A stretch of 64,000 nt of DNA from Photorhabdus cinerea (GTDB lineage Bacteria > Pseudomonadota > Gammaproteobacteria > Enterobacterales > Enterobacteriaceae). The stretch spans positions 62,001-126,000 of the forward strand of contig NZ_PUJW01000005.1 in assembly GCF_011189575.1 (NCBI RefSeq), in the 5' to 3' direction. The position numbers were made by a program, and so were the translations under genes. Numbering within the stretch: position 1 is the stretch's first letter; every line of letters starts with the position of its first letter. A model generated the notes under the pieces. That model saw nothing but the letters and a program-made list of their open reading frames with translations, made no database searches and was not told where the DNA came from. This document shows, piece after piece, positions 9,429-18,138 of this stretch.

Positions 9429-10793
9429 ATGAGTGATAACAGTGAAAATAAAATTTATATTCACCCGGAATATGACGAATGTGGTCGTCCGTACTACAAC
9501 GTACCGAATGCCAGAACGGAGGAAAATCTGGTAGCAGTTTGTGTGAAATACGCGAGTAAGGTGATCCCGGTGATTTTCCTGCCGGGGGTAATGGGGAGTA
9601 ACTTAAAATCAAGACGCGATGATGATCCAGTCTGGTTGGTCAATTCTAAGCTTGGTGTTGCAAGTTGGATAATGAAGAACGCTTCTTATAGGAAAGAAAC
9701 GTTAGATCCTCAAAACACTGATATTTACGATTCGGGGGCAATAAATAATTACATTGCTGAAGGGAGGAAATTCTCTGATCGCTATCATGTGATGGGTTAT
9801 AACTGGTTGCAATCCAATGCGGTTTCCGCCAGGAAACTGGCGGAATATGTTGATAAGGTTTTAGCTTCCTATGGCAAACGCTGTGCAATAAAGAAGGTTA
9901 TTTTAGTCACTCACTCAATGGGGGGATTAGTGGCTCGTCATTATTCAGAAAATTTGGGTGGGCGGGATAATATTTTAGGTATTGTACATGGTGTTATGCC
10001 TGATACCGGTTCACCAGTGACCTATAAACGGATGAAAACTGGAGAAGATGGCATAACTGGGTTAGTTATTGGTAGTAATGGCGCGGAGATGACCCCGGTG
10101 TTGGCACAATCTCCCGGCCCCTTACAGCTCTTGCCCGGAAAGGCATACGGTAAAGGTTGGTTACATATCGCCGATGGTAAAATTACACACAAGTTACCGG
10201 AATTTGACCCGTATAAGGAAATCTATCTGGAAAAGAACCGATGGTGGGGATTATGTGAGACCCGGTTTTTAAATCCAGATAAAGAAGATAAATGGAAAGA
10301 TGAGGAAAGCTGGAGTAATTACTGGCAATTAATGAAAAAAACAGTCAGGCCATTTATTGAAGAGTTGAGTGGTAAATACCATCCTAATACTTATACCTTT
10401 TATGGTGCCAGCGAGAAACATCTGTCATATGGAGTTATCTCCTGGAAAGAGGTCAGTAAAGATTATTACAATAAAACGGAAGATTATTCCGGCATGACAT
10501 TTGATCAGCCGGTATATGATCCTTATGATTTGGAAACTGGCACAACACGTATGGTTCAGTTCTCTGTTGGGCCTTCTTTTCAGGATATTGCCGCGAAAAC
10601 TTTTAAACTGGCACCGCCAAAGGAGAAAGGGGATGGCACTGTGCCGGAACAGGCTGGCCGTATTCCAACCAGAAAATTACGTAGTCAGTTAGCAGTAGAT
10701 GCCGACCATGAAGGGGCATATGACGAGGATAAAGCCCGGTTATTTACCCTGCGCTCAATTGTGAAGATGGTTCAGGCGGTGAAGATTGAATAA
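9429..10793 (+). CDS. Alpha/beta-hydrolase lipase, probable type VI secretion (Tle-like) effector
   Basis: A 454-residue protein with a lipase fold. An LCAT/PGAP1-like oxyanion region (VIPVIFLPGVMGSNLKS) is followed by the nucleophile elbow THSMGGLVARHY with Ser163, and late DGTVPEQAGR and DADHEGAY segments could provide the acid and histidine. I chose the ATG at 9429 because AAGGAG lies about 8 bp upstream; an in-frame ATG at 9378 directly abuts AGGAGG, which is too close. The next gene overlaps by 8 bp and looks like a Tli4-type immunity protein, which is the main reason for calling this an antibacterial phospholipase. No type VI apparatus is in the window. A non-secreted esterase is the alternative. 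Confidence 0.78.
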   Translation: MSDNSENKIYIHPEYDECGRPYYNVPNARTEENLVAVCVKYASKVIPVIFLPGVMGSNLKSRRDDDPVWLVNSKLGVASWIMKNASYRKETLDPQNTDIYDSGAINNYIAEGRKFSDRYHVMGYNWLQSNAVSARKLAEYVDKVLASYGKRCAIKKVILVTHSMGGLVARHYSENLGGRDNILGIVHGVMPDTGSPVTYKRMKTGEDGITGLVIGSNGAEMTPVLAQSPGPLQLLPGKAYGKGWLHIADGKITHKLPEFDPYKEIYLEKNRWWGLCETRFLNPDKEDKWKDEESWSNYWQLMKKTVRPFIEELSGKYHPNTYTFYGASEKHLSYGVISWKEVSKDYYNKTEDYSGMTFDQPVYDPYDLETGTTRMVQFSVGPSFQDIAAKTFKLAPPKEKGDGTVPEQAGRIPTRKLRSQLAVDADHEGAYDEDKARLFTLRSIVKMVQAVKIE

Positions 10794-11889
10794 GAAAAGT
10801 ATCTTATTTATTTTATTATCTATCCTGGCTATTTATGCCTTGTGGCGGTGGTATTTCCCTGACCCTTATCACCCCAATTTAACTGAGAAGGAAAAGAAAG
10901 TGACAACAGAAATGTTAGCCAATATGCAGACCCGTTGTGTGGGTCGTTATCTGATTGATATCCCTGCGGCATTTGGCAATATGATTCATGATGGGATATT
11001 TATTGGTGATGCGACAATACAAACTGAACGTTTATATCCACCGGAGTTTAAATATCGGATAGAGTCAAGGGAGCAGGAATTAAAGACGATGCAATATGTT
11101 AAACCAAAAGATATGCCTTTTTTAAAGAAAGTCTATCGCCTCCAGGATAATATGGAAGGTGTAATTTTCGACAGGAATGAAGATACTGCTGTTCCTGGTT
11201 ATGCCCGAGTATTAGAAGCGCATTTGTATAGTCATGGAGTAGCTTTTACCGTAACAATGGAATTTATTGAGTTATCAGATGATAAGTACAAAGCAGACAG
11301 GGATGATTTTATCAAAGGTGGATTTTCTGAAAAGCAATACAATGAGTTGTATCAAACCCGGGAGAAAATGAAACGACTGCTATCCAGAATCAGCGGCAGA
11401 AAAGATACCGAAATCCCGACAGTGGCAGGAACTTGCATTCCTGACGGGTTTATTGCCGGTAGTCATAATGAGAGAGAGAATATAGGTTTTGTCTATCGGG
11501 GAAATAAGGATGAGAACTTTAAGTTCAGTATTGAAATCCTTAATGACCTGACAGGGGAAAGTACCTTGCTTGAACGTGTGGGTAAAATTGAAAAGGATTT
11601 ACATGCTAACCGTGGTGGAATAGCCAGAAAAGGGAAACGGGAAGTCAACGGCATTCATGCGGAAGAGTTATTAGCAATCGGTTTGCAACCTTTTGACAAT
11701 AATCCCCGCTATCAATTTGAGTTAGTTGCAAATGAAACCGTCGGAGACTATAAAAACCCCTATGTCAGTATTATGTTGAAGAATTATCAGCTACCTCCGA
11801 CGCCTTATACCGGAGATGAACTGATTACGTTTTGGGATGCGGTAACGAGTACCTTTCGTAAAAGGCCGGGGGCTTTTGAATCCCGATAA
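10786..11889 (+). CDS. Tli4-like type VI immunity protein, membrane-anchored
   Basis: A 367-residue protein starting at a TTG that overlaps the lipase gene by 8 bp, indicating translational coupling. The first 25 residues (KKSILFILLSILAIYALWRWYF) form a membrane anchor or uncleaved signal, placing the rest in the periplasm. The segment TRCVGRYLIDIPAAFG resembles the opening of Tli4-family proteins that neutralise periplasm-acting phospholipase effectors. A second similar domain probably begins near GTCIPDGFIAGS, giving the two-lobed arrangement expected for that family. The immunity role is inferred from family resemblance and position. Confidence 0.75.
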   Translation: MNKKSILFILLSILAIYALWRWYFPDPYHPNLTEKEKKVTTEMLANMQTRCVGRYLIDIPAAFGNMIHDGIFIGDATIQTERLYPPEFKYRIESREQELKTMQYVKPKDMPFLKKVYRLQDNMEGVIFDRNEDTAVPGYARVLEAHLYSHGVAFTVTMEFIELSDDKYKADRDDFIKGGFSEKQYNELYQTREKMKRLLSRISGRKDTEIPTVAGTCIPDGFIAGSHNERENIGFVYRGNKDENFKFSIEILNDLTGESTLLERVGKIEKDLHANRGGIARKGKREVNGIHAEELLAIGLQPFDNNPRYQFELVANETVGDYKNPYVSIMLKNYQLPPTPYTGDELITFWDAVTSTFRKRPGAFESR

Positions 11890-12049
11890 AATACGTTTTT
11901 TTAAATGAAAACGCTTATTAGGGATTAGAAATCAGGATAAGGAAAGATAAGCAAACACGAAAAAACAGATATTTTTTTAAATAATGAACTTATGAGAGGC
12001 TGAATATGATTTTTAATCCCACGTTTCATCACAATATGGAGTTATCGTT

Positions 12050-13180
12050 ATGAGCTGGCCTATTCCTGAAATACCTGAACTTAAAGCAGTGGCACCTTTG
12101 CGTTATCGGCGGTGGTTTATCATTTTGCTTTTAATGCTGGCTGTTGGCACACTCGTTGGCGTCTTTCTGAACGGTACTAGTGATTTCTTTCACATTGCGA
12201 TTTATGGCAGCTTACCAGCTTTCTGTGTGTGGATGATGTTATTTGGCGCGGTGCTGAACCGTTATGAGCGATATCGCTCGGTAGCGCATGCCTGGGAAGA
12301 GGCCAGCGCCGAAACTCATTTTCAGTGGCAGCAATGGAGCAGAAAGCAACTGGCAGTAGTTGGTAATATTATTTTGACGCCTGAACAGCAAGGTATTGCG
12401 CCATTATTAGGTGATCTGAAAGATATTCCTGCTTTTCCGGATAAAGGACGGGCACTGTATTTGCCATTGAAAGATATCCGGCAATTATTGGATAATATTG
12501 ATCGTGATTTTGAGAAACAATGTCCGGGTTATCGCTACCATTTGCACAGAGTTTATCTGGCAGAAACGCCTTCTATCGATTTGTTTCAGTACCAAGAAGT
12601 TATTCGTCGGAAGTGGAAAGTGGAGCTTGTACGTATAGCGAATCGGGATGAAATCGATAAGTTATACAACGAACCGGCTTTTGAGGGGATGGTAATGGTT
12701 ATTGCATTCCAGTGCTGGCCTTCTGAAAGTGATAATAAGGTATATAGCGAATTTGTATCTGTTCAATTATTCTCATCGACAAAATTTGCCATCCAGAAAA
12801 AATTAAACATCTTGGCTGGTATGGGAAGAGCATTACCTTCGTTACCGGGAGAAATAATAAAAGATCTGCATATATTGTTTGAGTATAACCGTATTGATAA
12901 AAGCAGTATGCGGCACCTTTGGATAACAGGTATTACTGATGATGTACTGACTAAACTGGCAATTTATAGTCATGAGCACTCGCTCAATTTCTCGCCAGAA
13001 AATCCGGTTCATTTAATTGATCATACTTTTGGCCCACCAGGACCGTTGTCTGCGTTTTTGGTATCAGCTATGTTAACTGAGGCAATCAGTTTGACAAAGA
13101 GTGACCATATCATCATTAATCAATTACCCGAGGGTAGCGCAGTACTCTATTTAATGACAAAAGAATTACATGAGAAATAA
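12050..13180 (+). CDS. Two-span membrane protein linked to the effector pair
   Basis: A 376-residue protein I do not recognise by family name. Residues about 22-42 (RWFIILLLMLAVGTLVGVFL) and 50-70 (IAIYGSLPAFCVWMMLFGAVL) are two transmembrane segments, followed by a soluble C-terminal domain of about 300 residues rich in Trp and charged residues. A GGAG site precedes the ATG. It lies 160 bp after the immunity gene in the same direction, so it may belong to the same module. Part of its 3' half is repeated in degenerate form about 2.3 kb downstream. Function unknown. Confidence 0.75.
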   Translation: MSWPIPEIPELKAVAPLRYRRWFIILLLMLAVGTLVGVFLNGTSDFFHIAIYGSLPAFCVWMMLFGAVLNRYERYRSVAHAWEEASAETHFQWQQWSRKQLAVVGNIILTPEQQGIAPLLGDLKDIPAFPDKGRALYLPLKDIRQLLDNIDRDFEKQCPGYRYHLHRVYLAETPSIDLFQYQEVIRRKWKVELVRIANRDEIDKLYNEPAFEGMVMVIAFQCWPSESDNKVYSEFVSVQLFSSTKFAIQKKLNILAGMGRALPSLPGEIIKDLHILFEYNRIDKSSMRHLWITGITDDVLTKLAIYSHEHSLNFSPENPVHLIDHTFGPPGPLSAFLVSAMLTEAISLTKSDHIIINQLPEGSAVLYLMTKELHEK

Positions 13181-13571
13181 AAATTAACCTCAAAGTCATT
13201 AATAATCAAAACGTCTTTTCATAGTGATGAGTCATGATTAACTATTAAAGCGGCTTATAAATTTATGGAATGAGTCACAGAGTGTAGTTGATTTAATTTG
13301 GTTTTTTATTTAATTTACCTCCATTTATGAATGTTTAATAGAATTGAAAATGAAAAATAATATTTGGTAGATTAACAAATCTGCGAGAAAAACCAGCAGA
13401 GAGTTATTTATGCAATCGGGAAATTAACATCTAAGAAGATGCTGTCAATCCAAAACGACAGTTATTTAGAGCATGCAGGATCAATTGCTATCCGCATGTT
13501 CAGCGGGTTTTTTCGTTTCAGGGCAGGTAAAGCTTAATCGATAAATGACTTTTTCCGTTTTGAATATGAAA
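13181..13571. other. Non-coding stretch; upstream copy of a duplicated 3' flank
   Basis: Contains no convincing gene. Bases from about 13213 to 13370 are matched by a diverged copy near 15129-15290. A short hairpin followed by a T-run (CCGC ... GCGGGTTTTTT, about 13494-13516) could be a terminator. Confidence 0.5.
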
Positions 13572-13616
13572 GTAAACATAAATGCTGACTTGGTAATCAA
13601 AATTGTTTACTATAAT
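13572..13616 (+). promoter_or_regulatory. Candidate hicAB promoter and operator
   Basis: A perfect -10 hexamer TATAAT lies at 13611-13616. Immediately upstream, GTAAACA (13572-13578) and TGTTTAC (13604-13610) form a 7-bp inverted repeat spanning the -35 region. HicB proteins with a helix-turn-helix domain autorepress their operons, so this repeat is a reasonable operator; that role is inference. Confidence 0.5.
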
Positions 13617-13642
13617 CACATGTTCAACAAACAGGAGGAGTG

Positions 13643-13816
13643 GTGAAGCAAAGCGAGTTCAGGCGGTGGCTTGAATCTCAGGGGGTTGAGGTTTGGAATG
13701 GGACAAATCATTTGAAACTGAGATACAAGGGAAAACGAAGCGTAATGCCAAGACATCCCTCCGCTGAGATAAAAGAACCACTCAGAAAAGCAATCATTAA
13801 GCAGTTAGGATTGTAA
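13643..13816 (+). CDS. hicA: HicA-family mRNA interferase toxin
   Basis: A 57-residue protein starting at a GTG with a strong AGGAGGAG site. The sequence VKQSEFRRWLESQGVEV followed by NGTNHLKLRYKGKRSVMPRH is the HicA double-stranded-RNA-binding-like fold, with the conserved histidine in the NHLKL strand. It ends in a KAIIKQLGL helix typical of the family. HicA cleaves mRNA when not held by HicB. The hicB gene follows 50 bp later in the standard toxin-first order. Confidence 0.92.
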   Translation: MKQSEFRRWLESQGVEVWNGTNHLKLRYKGKRSVMPRHPSAEIKEPLRKAIIKQLGL

Positions 13817-13820
13817 CGAA

Positions 13821-13840
13821 CCAGCCCTTTTTGGGGCTGG
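13821..13840. promoter_or_regulatory. Hairpin between hicA and hicB
   Basis: A perfect 7-bp inverted repeat, CCAGCCC / GGGCTGG, with a T-rich loop lies 4 bp after the hicA stop. With no downstream T-run it is more likely an mRNA-stability or processing element than a terminator; its role is unproven. Confidence 0.4.
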
Positions 13841-13866
13841 TACTTGCTATGCGGCACCCAATAATT

Positions 13867-14286
13867 ATGCGATATCCAGTAAACTTGCAGCCAGTCGACG
13901 AGGGGGGCTTTGTGGTGTCGTTTCCCGATATACCGGAAGCCCTCACACAAGGCGATACACGTGAGGAAGCGCTAGAAATGGCGCGTGATGCACTGATTAC
14001 CGCCTTTGAGTTTTACTTTGAAGATAACGAAAAAGTGCCGTTACCTAGCGAGGTAACGGGTGATTTTGTTGAGGTACCAATAAGTATCGCGGTAAAAATT
14101 GTCATGTTAAATACGTTTATCGATTCGGGCTTAACACAAGTTGAGCTTGCCGAGCGTATTACCGTTAAGAAACAGGAAGTGCAACGTATCTTTGACTTAC
14201 GGCATTCAACAAAAATCGATACGGTTCAGCGTGCTATGGGTGCAATGGGTAAAAGTCTTGAGGTATCCGTTATTTCGTACTCATAA
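13867..14286 (+). CDS. hicB: HicB-family antitoxin
   Basis: A 139-residue antitoxin. The N-terminal half, MRYPVNLQPVDEGGFVVSFP and the following EALTQGDTREEALEMARDAL, is the partially degraded RNase-H-like HicB fold that blocks HicA. The C-terminal part (LTQVELAERITVKKQEVQRI and on) is a helix-turn-helix that would bind the operon's operator. I start it at the ATG at 13867 because MRYPV is the family's usual beginning. Longer in-frame starts at 13849 and 13831 exist, and none has a strong ribosome site. Confidence 0.92.
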   Translation: MRYPVNLQPVDEGGFVVSFPDIPEALTQGDTREEALEMARDALITAFEFYFEDNEKVPLPSEVTGDFVEVPISIAVKIVMLNTFIDSGLTQVELAERITVKKQEVQRIFDLRHSTKIDTVQRAMGAMGKSLEVSVISYS

Positions 14287-14320
14287 CATAAGATTAGCAT
14301 TTCTCTCATCACACACGTTC

Positions 14321-14350
14321 AAAGGCTACGCATTGTGTGGCCTTTTTGTT
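14321..14350 (+). terminator. Rho-independent terminator after hicB
   Basis: AAAGGC and GCCTTT form a stem followed by further T residues, starting 35 bp after the hicB stop codon. Confidence 0.6.
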
Positions 14351-14900
14351 ATAGGTGAAATATGGAAAAAAAGATAATGAGCCTGATAGGAAATCGCTAT
14401 CTAAACAAATAGCAAACTCAATACTTGCGGGACGACATCAAAACTCAGTGCCAGTGAACATTAACACCCATTTTACAAGAATGGAAATCAAACGCAGTTG
14501 CTTTTGGCAATTCAGGTGCATCATGCTACTTGTGATGGTTTCCATGTGGGGCGTGTTATGAATAAATTACAAGAACTATGTAACGATTTTATTTAGTTAA
14601 AGCCAACCTGAATTATTTATGGCCTCAATATAAGGTTGTATCGGAAATACATTAATAGCCATCAGTTAACGCTGGTGGTTTTTATGTCCGTAATACTTCA
14701 ACAATACGAGTAGCAATTAATTCAGAACATTATACTGACATTGTGATATATTGCAGTCATTAAATCTGTCATGGTATTTAAAATCCCGGGGATTTATTAA
14801 ACCGAAAAGTAGAAAATTCTAAAAATATCAGTATTGAAAAAACTGATTGTGATTTTATTCAGAAATATAGTTCTGTTGCTAGCGTGTAACTGAAATAAAG
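14351..14900. other. Degenerate intergenic DNA
   Basis: About 550 bp with only short interrupted frames. One frame at about 14790-14890 reads like protein (KNISIEKTDCDFIQKYSSV) before a stop, suggesting the remains of a decayed gene leading into the chimeric fragment that follows. The family is not recognised. Confidence 0.4.
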
Positions 14901-15290
14901 ATGGCCCCTGACCTGAATGATTCATACATTAAAGATTTAAGTAGAAAACCTGACTGTATAAAAGAAGAGATTGTAGAAAAGTTCTATCACTTATCAAAGG
15001 GGAATCGTCTTCTAATGCAAGTTGGTAAGAAAATATACAGTGAATTTGTATCTGCTCAATTATTCTCATCGACAAAATTTGCCATCCAGAAAAAGTTAAA
15101 CATCTTTGCTGGTATGGGAAGAGCGTTACGCCTTTTCATAGTGATGAGCCATGATTAATTATGAAAGCGGCTCATAAATTTATGGGATGAGCCGCAGGGG
15201 ATAGTTAAATTAATTTCGGTTGTTTCTTATTTAATTTATCTCCATTTGTGAATCTTTAATAGAGTTGAAAATAAAAATTCATATTTTATT
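14901..15290 (+). pseudogene. Chimeric fragment containing a partial copy of the 12050-13180 gene and its flank
   Basis: An 85-codon frame (14901-15158) begins with unrelated sequence (MAPDLNDSYIKDLSRKPD). From about 15040 it becomes nearly identical to an internal piece of the membrane-protein gene: YSEFVSAQLFSSTKFAIQKK here against YSEFVSVQLFSSTKFAIQKK there, continuing to GMGRAL. After that the DNA jumps to a copy of the non-coding flank found at about 13213. Compared with the upstream locus, some 375 bp are deleted at the junction. It is a broken duplicate, not a functional gene. Confidence 0.7.
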
Positions 15291-15325
15291 AATATTTTCT
15301 TCAATTATTAAAATATAAGTCATAA

Positions 15326-15808
15326 TTATTTCTCAGCTAAAAATGGAGCGGTATATAGGATAGTAGATAACCAGATGCTTGCCGTGATGAACATAATAAT
15401 AAGCTTGGTGAAACGCCGATAAGATGGTTTGGGAGTTGTATCTGTGGGGATGGGTGATTCGGTATTTTTTGACTGACTATCATCTGGTCCTCTATCTTGA
15501 AATGGCAAAATAAAACGATAGCCCTGTCGGTATACAGTATGTATTGCTTCGCCTAGCTCACAATAGCGTAGTGTCCGGCGTAACTTACAGATCAATTGCA
15601 ATAGATTGGTTTCTGCTACTCCGTTTTTGCGTTCAGGCCAAACCAGTGGGATTAGCTGTTCCCGGTTTAAGGTGTTCCCTTGTGATGCATGTTCCCATAG
15701 TGCGAGCAGCAGGCGTTTCTCTTTTTCCGTAATGATAAATATATTCTTACCATGGATTATTTTGTTGGAGTCACAATCCAAATAAACATCTCTAGTTATT
15801 TTCAGCAT
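15326..15808 (-). CDS. ToxR/CadC-like winged-helix regulator with C-terminal membrane segment
   Basis: A 160-residue protein with an OmpR/PhoB-type winged helix at about residues 15-100: FIITEKEKRLLLALWEHASQ, the recognition region WPERKNGVAETNLLQLICKL and the wing HTVYRQGYRFILPF. After a charged linker, residues about 134-153 (FTKLIIMFITASIWLSTILY) form one transmembrane helix, and only about 10 residues follow. This is the ToxR/CadC topology without a real periplasmic sensor domain. It is transcribed away from the PVC operon across a 680-bp AT-rich gap, so it could regulate that operon; this is inference from position. Confidence 0.8.
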   Translation of the reverse strand: MLKITRDVYLDCDSNKIIHGKNIFIITEKEKRLLLALWEHASQGNTLNREQLIPLVWPERKNGVAETNLLQLICKLRRTLRYCELGEAIHTVYRQGYRFILPFQDRGPDDSQSKNTESPIPTDTTPKPSYRRFTKLIIMFITASIWLSTILYTAPFLAEK

Positions 15809-16487
15809 AACGCATTCTCTGCCTCTGTTTAGTGTGTTTATCTATCCGCAATAGCCAGGGGACTCAAATAGGCTTATGCCTGTTAAAATTTATATAATTT
15901 CTGCATTAATAATGCAAGAAAATAAATAATTTAAAATTTTTTATTTTGTTTTGTAATGTATGTTATTTTTCTGGTTTTTATTAAGAAATAAAATTAATGA
16001 TAATTATTTATTTATCAATTTTGTTTATATTTTTGATGGTGGTTATTTTTTATTTATGAAGTAAGGGGAAGTTTTTTAATATAGATAAAAAATTTTTAGG
16101 TATTATTGAATTTTTATAAGTCATTTTTATGAAAATTAGAGAATAGATGGCTATGAGTGATAACCCAGTGAACAGGGAAGTATTGGGGTATTGTATTGAA
16201 TCATTGAGAAAAAGTAGCGATAAAAATAATTAGTTTTTATTTTTAACTTTTATTTAGGTATGGGTGAGTGATTATTAATCGGCGGATGGCTCTGGCGTGA
16301 TGTTTATCACGTATTAATTTAGTTGGTTCAGGTGTTAGTTAGGTCGCCTCATTTCTTCTATGAGGATTTGGATATAAAAGCCGGGCTAATACACCAGAGG
16401 AATTAGGCATGATACCTAAGGGCGGTAGCGTACCTGAAATGATGAGTGCTTTAGCTCAATATAAATTTTTTTAGGAAGGAAATAACG
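15809..16487. other. Long AT-rich regulatory gap and pvc leader
   Basis: About 680 bp between the divergent regulator and pvc1. Bases 15880-16260 are extremely AT-rich, as in H-NS-silenced promoters. The last 100 bp form a transcribed-looking leader with an ops-like sequence. No gene is supported. Confidence 0.55.
16421..16432 (+). promoter_or_regulatory. ops-like element upstream of the PVC operon
   Basis: The sequence GGCGGTAGCGTA matches the operon polarity suppressor element GGCGGTAGNNT that recruits RfaH to paused RNA polymerase. It lies 56 bp before the pvc1 start codon, in the leader of a 20-kb operon, which is the setting in which RfaH-type antitermination is used (LPS, capsule, haemolysin and F-transfer operons). 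The preceding bases AAG also fit the end of a JUMPStart sequence. The match is direct; use by RfaH or an RfaH-like paralogue is inferred. Confidence 0.75.
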
Positions 16488-16937
16488 ATGTCTACAACTG
16501 CCGATCAAATTGCTGTTCAATACCCAATCCCAACCTATCGTTTTGTCGTTACCATTGGTGATGAGCAAATGTGTTTTCAAAGTGTATCAGGATTAGATAT
16601 CAGCTATGACACAATTGAATATCGTGATGGAGTGGGTAACTGGCTACAAATGCCGGGTCAGCGTCAAAGACCCACTATCACCTTGAAACGAGGTATCTTT
16701 AAAGGACAATCTAAGTTGTACGATTGGATTAATTCTATTTCTCTTAATCAGATAGAGAAGAAAGATATTTCTATTAGTCTGACCGATGAAACAGGTTCAA
16801 ATTTGCTGATTACCTGGAATATTGCTAATGCTTTCCCAGAAAAGCTGACTGCGCCCAGTTTTGATGCAACCAGTAATGAAGTTGCGGTGCAGGAGATAAG
16901 CTTGAAAGCAGATCGGGTTACTGTTGAATTCCATTAA
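16488..16937 (+). CDS. pvc1: PVC inner tube protein Pvc1
   Basis: A 149-residue phage-tail-tube (gp19/Hcp-like) protein expected to form hexameric rings that stack into the inner tube of the contractile particle. The segment YPIPTYRFVVTIGDEQMCFQ and the following GLDISYDTIEYRDGVGNWL are characteristic of Pvc1/Afp1. GGAAGGA before the ATG is a strong ribosome site, suiting a major structural subunit. It is first in the operon, 56 bp after the ops-like element. A second, more divergent tube gene (pvc5) lies downstream. Confidence 0.95.
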   Translation: MSTTADQIAVQYPIPTYRFVVTIGDEQMCFQSVSGLDISYDTIEYRDGVGNWLQMPGQRQRPTITLKRGIFKGQSKLYDWINSISLNQIEKKDISISLTDETGSNLLITWNIANAFPEKLTAPSFDATSNEVAVQEISLKADRVTVEFH

Positions 16938-17000
16938 TACACTGCTTGGTGTCAGAAATAGTCTGGCACGTCAATGCAGTGCTTTTTAAAGGCTAATATT

Positions 17001-18083
17001 ATGACAATTGATACATCTTATCCGGGTGTCTATATTGAAGAAGATGCTTCATTGGCACTTTCTGTCCGTACAAGTGCAACGGCAGTGCCTGTTTTTGCTG
17101 TTGCAAATGACAATTCATTAATGTCAGCTACCCATATTCGCATTAATAGCTGGCTGGACTATCTGACACTAAAAAAAGGGCCATTTAATCCCGCTGATAC
17201 GCTTGATATTTCACTACGTGCTTATTTTATTCATGGCGGTGGATATGGTTATCTGGTTAAAACCCAAGATTTAGCCAACCAGGTTCCAGAACTTGACGAT
17301 GTAACCTTGTTGGTTGCGGCTGGAGAAAACATCAAAGAGGCTGTAAGTACACTTTGTAAACCGGGTAAAGGATTATTCGCCATTTTTGATGGCCCAAAGA
17401 GTGATAGTGAAATAAAAGACCCGGAAAAAATACGTCAATCTTACCCGGCAACCCCTTACGGCGCAGTTTACTACCCTTGGCTAACGGCTGAATGGGGAGA
17501 GAAAAAAGCGCTTGTTGATATTCCACCCAGTGCCGTGATGGCCGGTATTTATGCCAGTGTTGATAACAGCCGAGGGGTTTGGCAAGCACCGGCTAATGTC
17601 CCTATTCAAGGCGGATTACAACCTAAATACCCGGTGACTGATGATTTGCAAGGGGAATATAACAAAGATAAAGCGTTGAATATGATCCGTACCTTTCCTA
17701 AGGGCAGCACGCTTGTCTGGGGCGCCAGAACGCTTGAGGATAGTGATAACTGGCGTTATATCTCGGTTCGTCGCCTGTTTAACAGTGCAGAAAGGGATAT
17801 CAAAAATGCCATGAGTTTCGCAGTATTTGAACCCAACAGCCAACCAACTTGGGAGGTTGTGCGCCGGGCTATTGATAATTATCTCTATTCTCTCTGGCAA
17901 CAAGGCGGATTAGTGGGAAATAAAGCTGATCAGGCTTATTTCGTTCAAATAGGTAAAGGTACCACCATGACTGATGATGATATTAAACAGGGCAGAATGA
18001 TCGTCAAAGTGGGTATGGCGGCGGTTCGCCCAGCCGAATTTATTATCTTGCAGTTTAGCCAGTCAATTGGGCAAGCCCGGTAA
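17001..18083 (+). CDS. pvc2: PVC contractile sheath protein Pvc2
   Basis: A 360-residue tail-sheath protein. It begins MTIDTSYPGVYIEEDASLAL, the conserved N-terminal extension that links neighbouring sheath subunits, and ends in the conserved C-terminal core RPAEFIILQFSQSIGQ. I start at 17001, which follows AAAGG; the frame is open upstream to an ATG at 16974 that lacks support. It is the shortest of the three sheath genes and lacks most of the surface insertion domain seen in pvc3. Together the three form the outer contractile sheath. Confidence 0.94.
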   Translation: MTIDTSYPGVYIEEDASLALSVRTSATAVPVFAVANDNSLMSATHIRINSWLDYLTLKKGPFNPADTLDISLRAYFIHGGGYGYLVKTQDLANQVPELDDVTLLVAAGENIKEAVSTLCKPGKGLFAIFDGPKSDSEIKDPEKIRQSYPATPYGAVYYPWLTAEWGEKKALVDIPPSAVMAGIYASVDNSRGVWQAPANVPIQGGLQPKYPVTDDLQGEYNKDKALNMIRTFPKGSTLVWGARTLEDSDNWRYISVRRLFNSAERDIKNAMSFAVFEPNSQPTWEVVRRAIDNYLYSLWQQGGLVGNKADQAYFVQIGKGTTMTDDDIKQGRMIVKVGMAAVRPAEFIILQFSQSIGQAR

Positions 18084-18138
18084 ATCATGGTGGCCTGTTT
18101 ATAGCTGCTAATCATCTAAATTGAATGAGGACGTTATA

